Shown: positions 63,877-64,000 of the stretch, one piece after another
How positions within the stretch are numbered: position 1 is the first letter of the stretch
How the letters are laid out: each line of letters opens with the position of its first letter
Assembly (NCBI RefSeq): GCF_002298975.1
Contig: NZ_DBMV01000028.1
Span: 17,424-81,423 of the forward strand
Origin: Ralstonia sp. UBA689
Lineage (GTDB): Bacteria; Pseudomonadota; Gammaproteobacteria; Burkholderiales; Burkholderiaceae
DNA length: 64,000 nt
Reading direction: 5' to 3'
Program-made: the position numbers and the translations under genes
The notes under the pieces: model-generated
Database searches by the model: none
What the model was told of the DNA's origin: nothing
What the model saw: the letters and a program-made list of their open reading frames with translations, nothing else

Positions 63877-64000
63877 TGGTGGTTCATCTCCCTTTCACCC
63901 CCTGCCGGGGGCGACTCACTTTCTTTGTCTTGCCAAAGAAAGTAAGCAAAGAAAGGCGCGCCCGAGATGGCGACCCCTTCCTTGAATTTGTGTAACCGGG
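63877..64000 (+). repeat. Palindromic repeat element, cut by the window end
   Basis: The sequence from TTGGTGGTTCATCTCCC to the last base aligns with the first half of the 33.7-kb element: CCCCTGCCGGGG, the CTTTCTTT/AAAGAAAG hairpin, GCGCGCCCGAGATGGCG and the start of the palindrome (CCTTGAATTTGTGTAACCGG). The rest lies beyond the window. Confidence 0.85.

Overview
The window reads as a stretch of the main chromosome of a high-GC beta-proteobacterium of the family Burkholderiaceae, most likely the genus Ralstonia (R. pickettii-like lineage). This rests on the gene order mnmG-rsmG-parA-parB-atpIBEFHAGDC, the protein sequences and the base composition. No tRNA, rRNA, CRISPR array, prophage or transposase gene was seen. 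Most of the window is core metabolism; the unusual material is regulatory DNA, a dispersed palindromic repeat family and a set of broken genes.

Region 1 (1-12.98 kb) holds the end of a LysR-type regulator gene, then the chromosome partition locus (mnmG, rsmG, parA, parB) with three perfect parS sites, one of them inside the mnmG reading frame, and then the complete F1Fo ATP synthase operon with a good promoter in front of atpI, a three-way-junction RNA structure between atpD and atpC, and a terminator after atpC. Region 2 (13-25.9 kb) is accessory: a large exported FecR/DUF6600 protein, a DUF3298 protein, a CoA-binding protein, an alpha/beta hydrolase, a PstS-like binding protein divergent from an arsenic resistance operon (arsR-arsI-arsC-acr3) whose promoter predicts a leaderless mRNA under a palindromic operator, a glutathione transferase with a divergent LysR regulator, and a fatty acid hydroxylase. 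Region 3 (25.4-31.4 kb) has a chemoreceptor flanked by damaged genes (an in-frame TGA, an orphan in-frame tail and a frameshifted DUF4239 gene), then a periplasmic cupin and hemE.

Region 4 (31.4-40.3 kb) has priA, preceded by an inverted pair of DnaA-box-like sites, a 500-bp complex of palindromic repeats, trifunctional putA with two candidate PutA autoregulatory operators over its promoter, and a branched-chain amino acid binding protein. Region 5 (40.3-49.8 kb) has a broken clostripain-family lipoprotein gene with a 20-bp perfect inverted repeat at its first frameshift, a cation/proton antiporter, a YbdK-type ligase, an acetyltransferase, an OPT transporter, serine deaminase and an alginate-lyase-like lipoprotein. 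Region 6 (49.8-64 kb) has the gcvT-gcvH-gcvP glycine cleavage operon under a tandem glycine riboswitch with an intrinsic terminator, a Rep-type helicase, ecotin, a second periplasmic binding protein, hemN behind an FNR-type box, pyruvate kinase and tartronate semialdehyde reductase. The window ends inside another copy of the palindromic repeat.

Functional links: serine deaminase, the glycine cleavage system and PutA together give amino acid catabolism feeding pyruvate, one-carbon units and glutamate; hemE and hemN are two steps of haem synthesis, the latter apparently tuned for low oxygen; the ars operon and the PstS-like protein may be linked through phosphate/arsenate uptake. All functional assignments come from reading motifs and family resemblance by eye; no database search was run.
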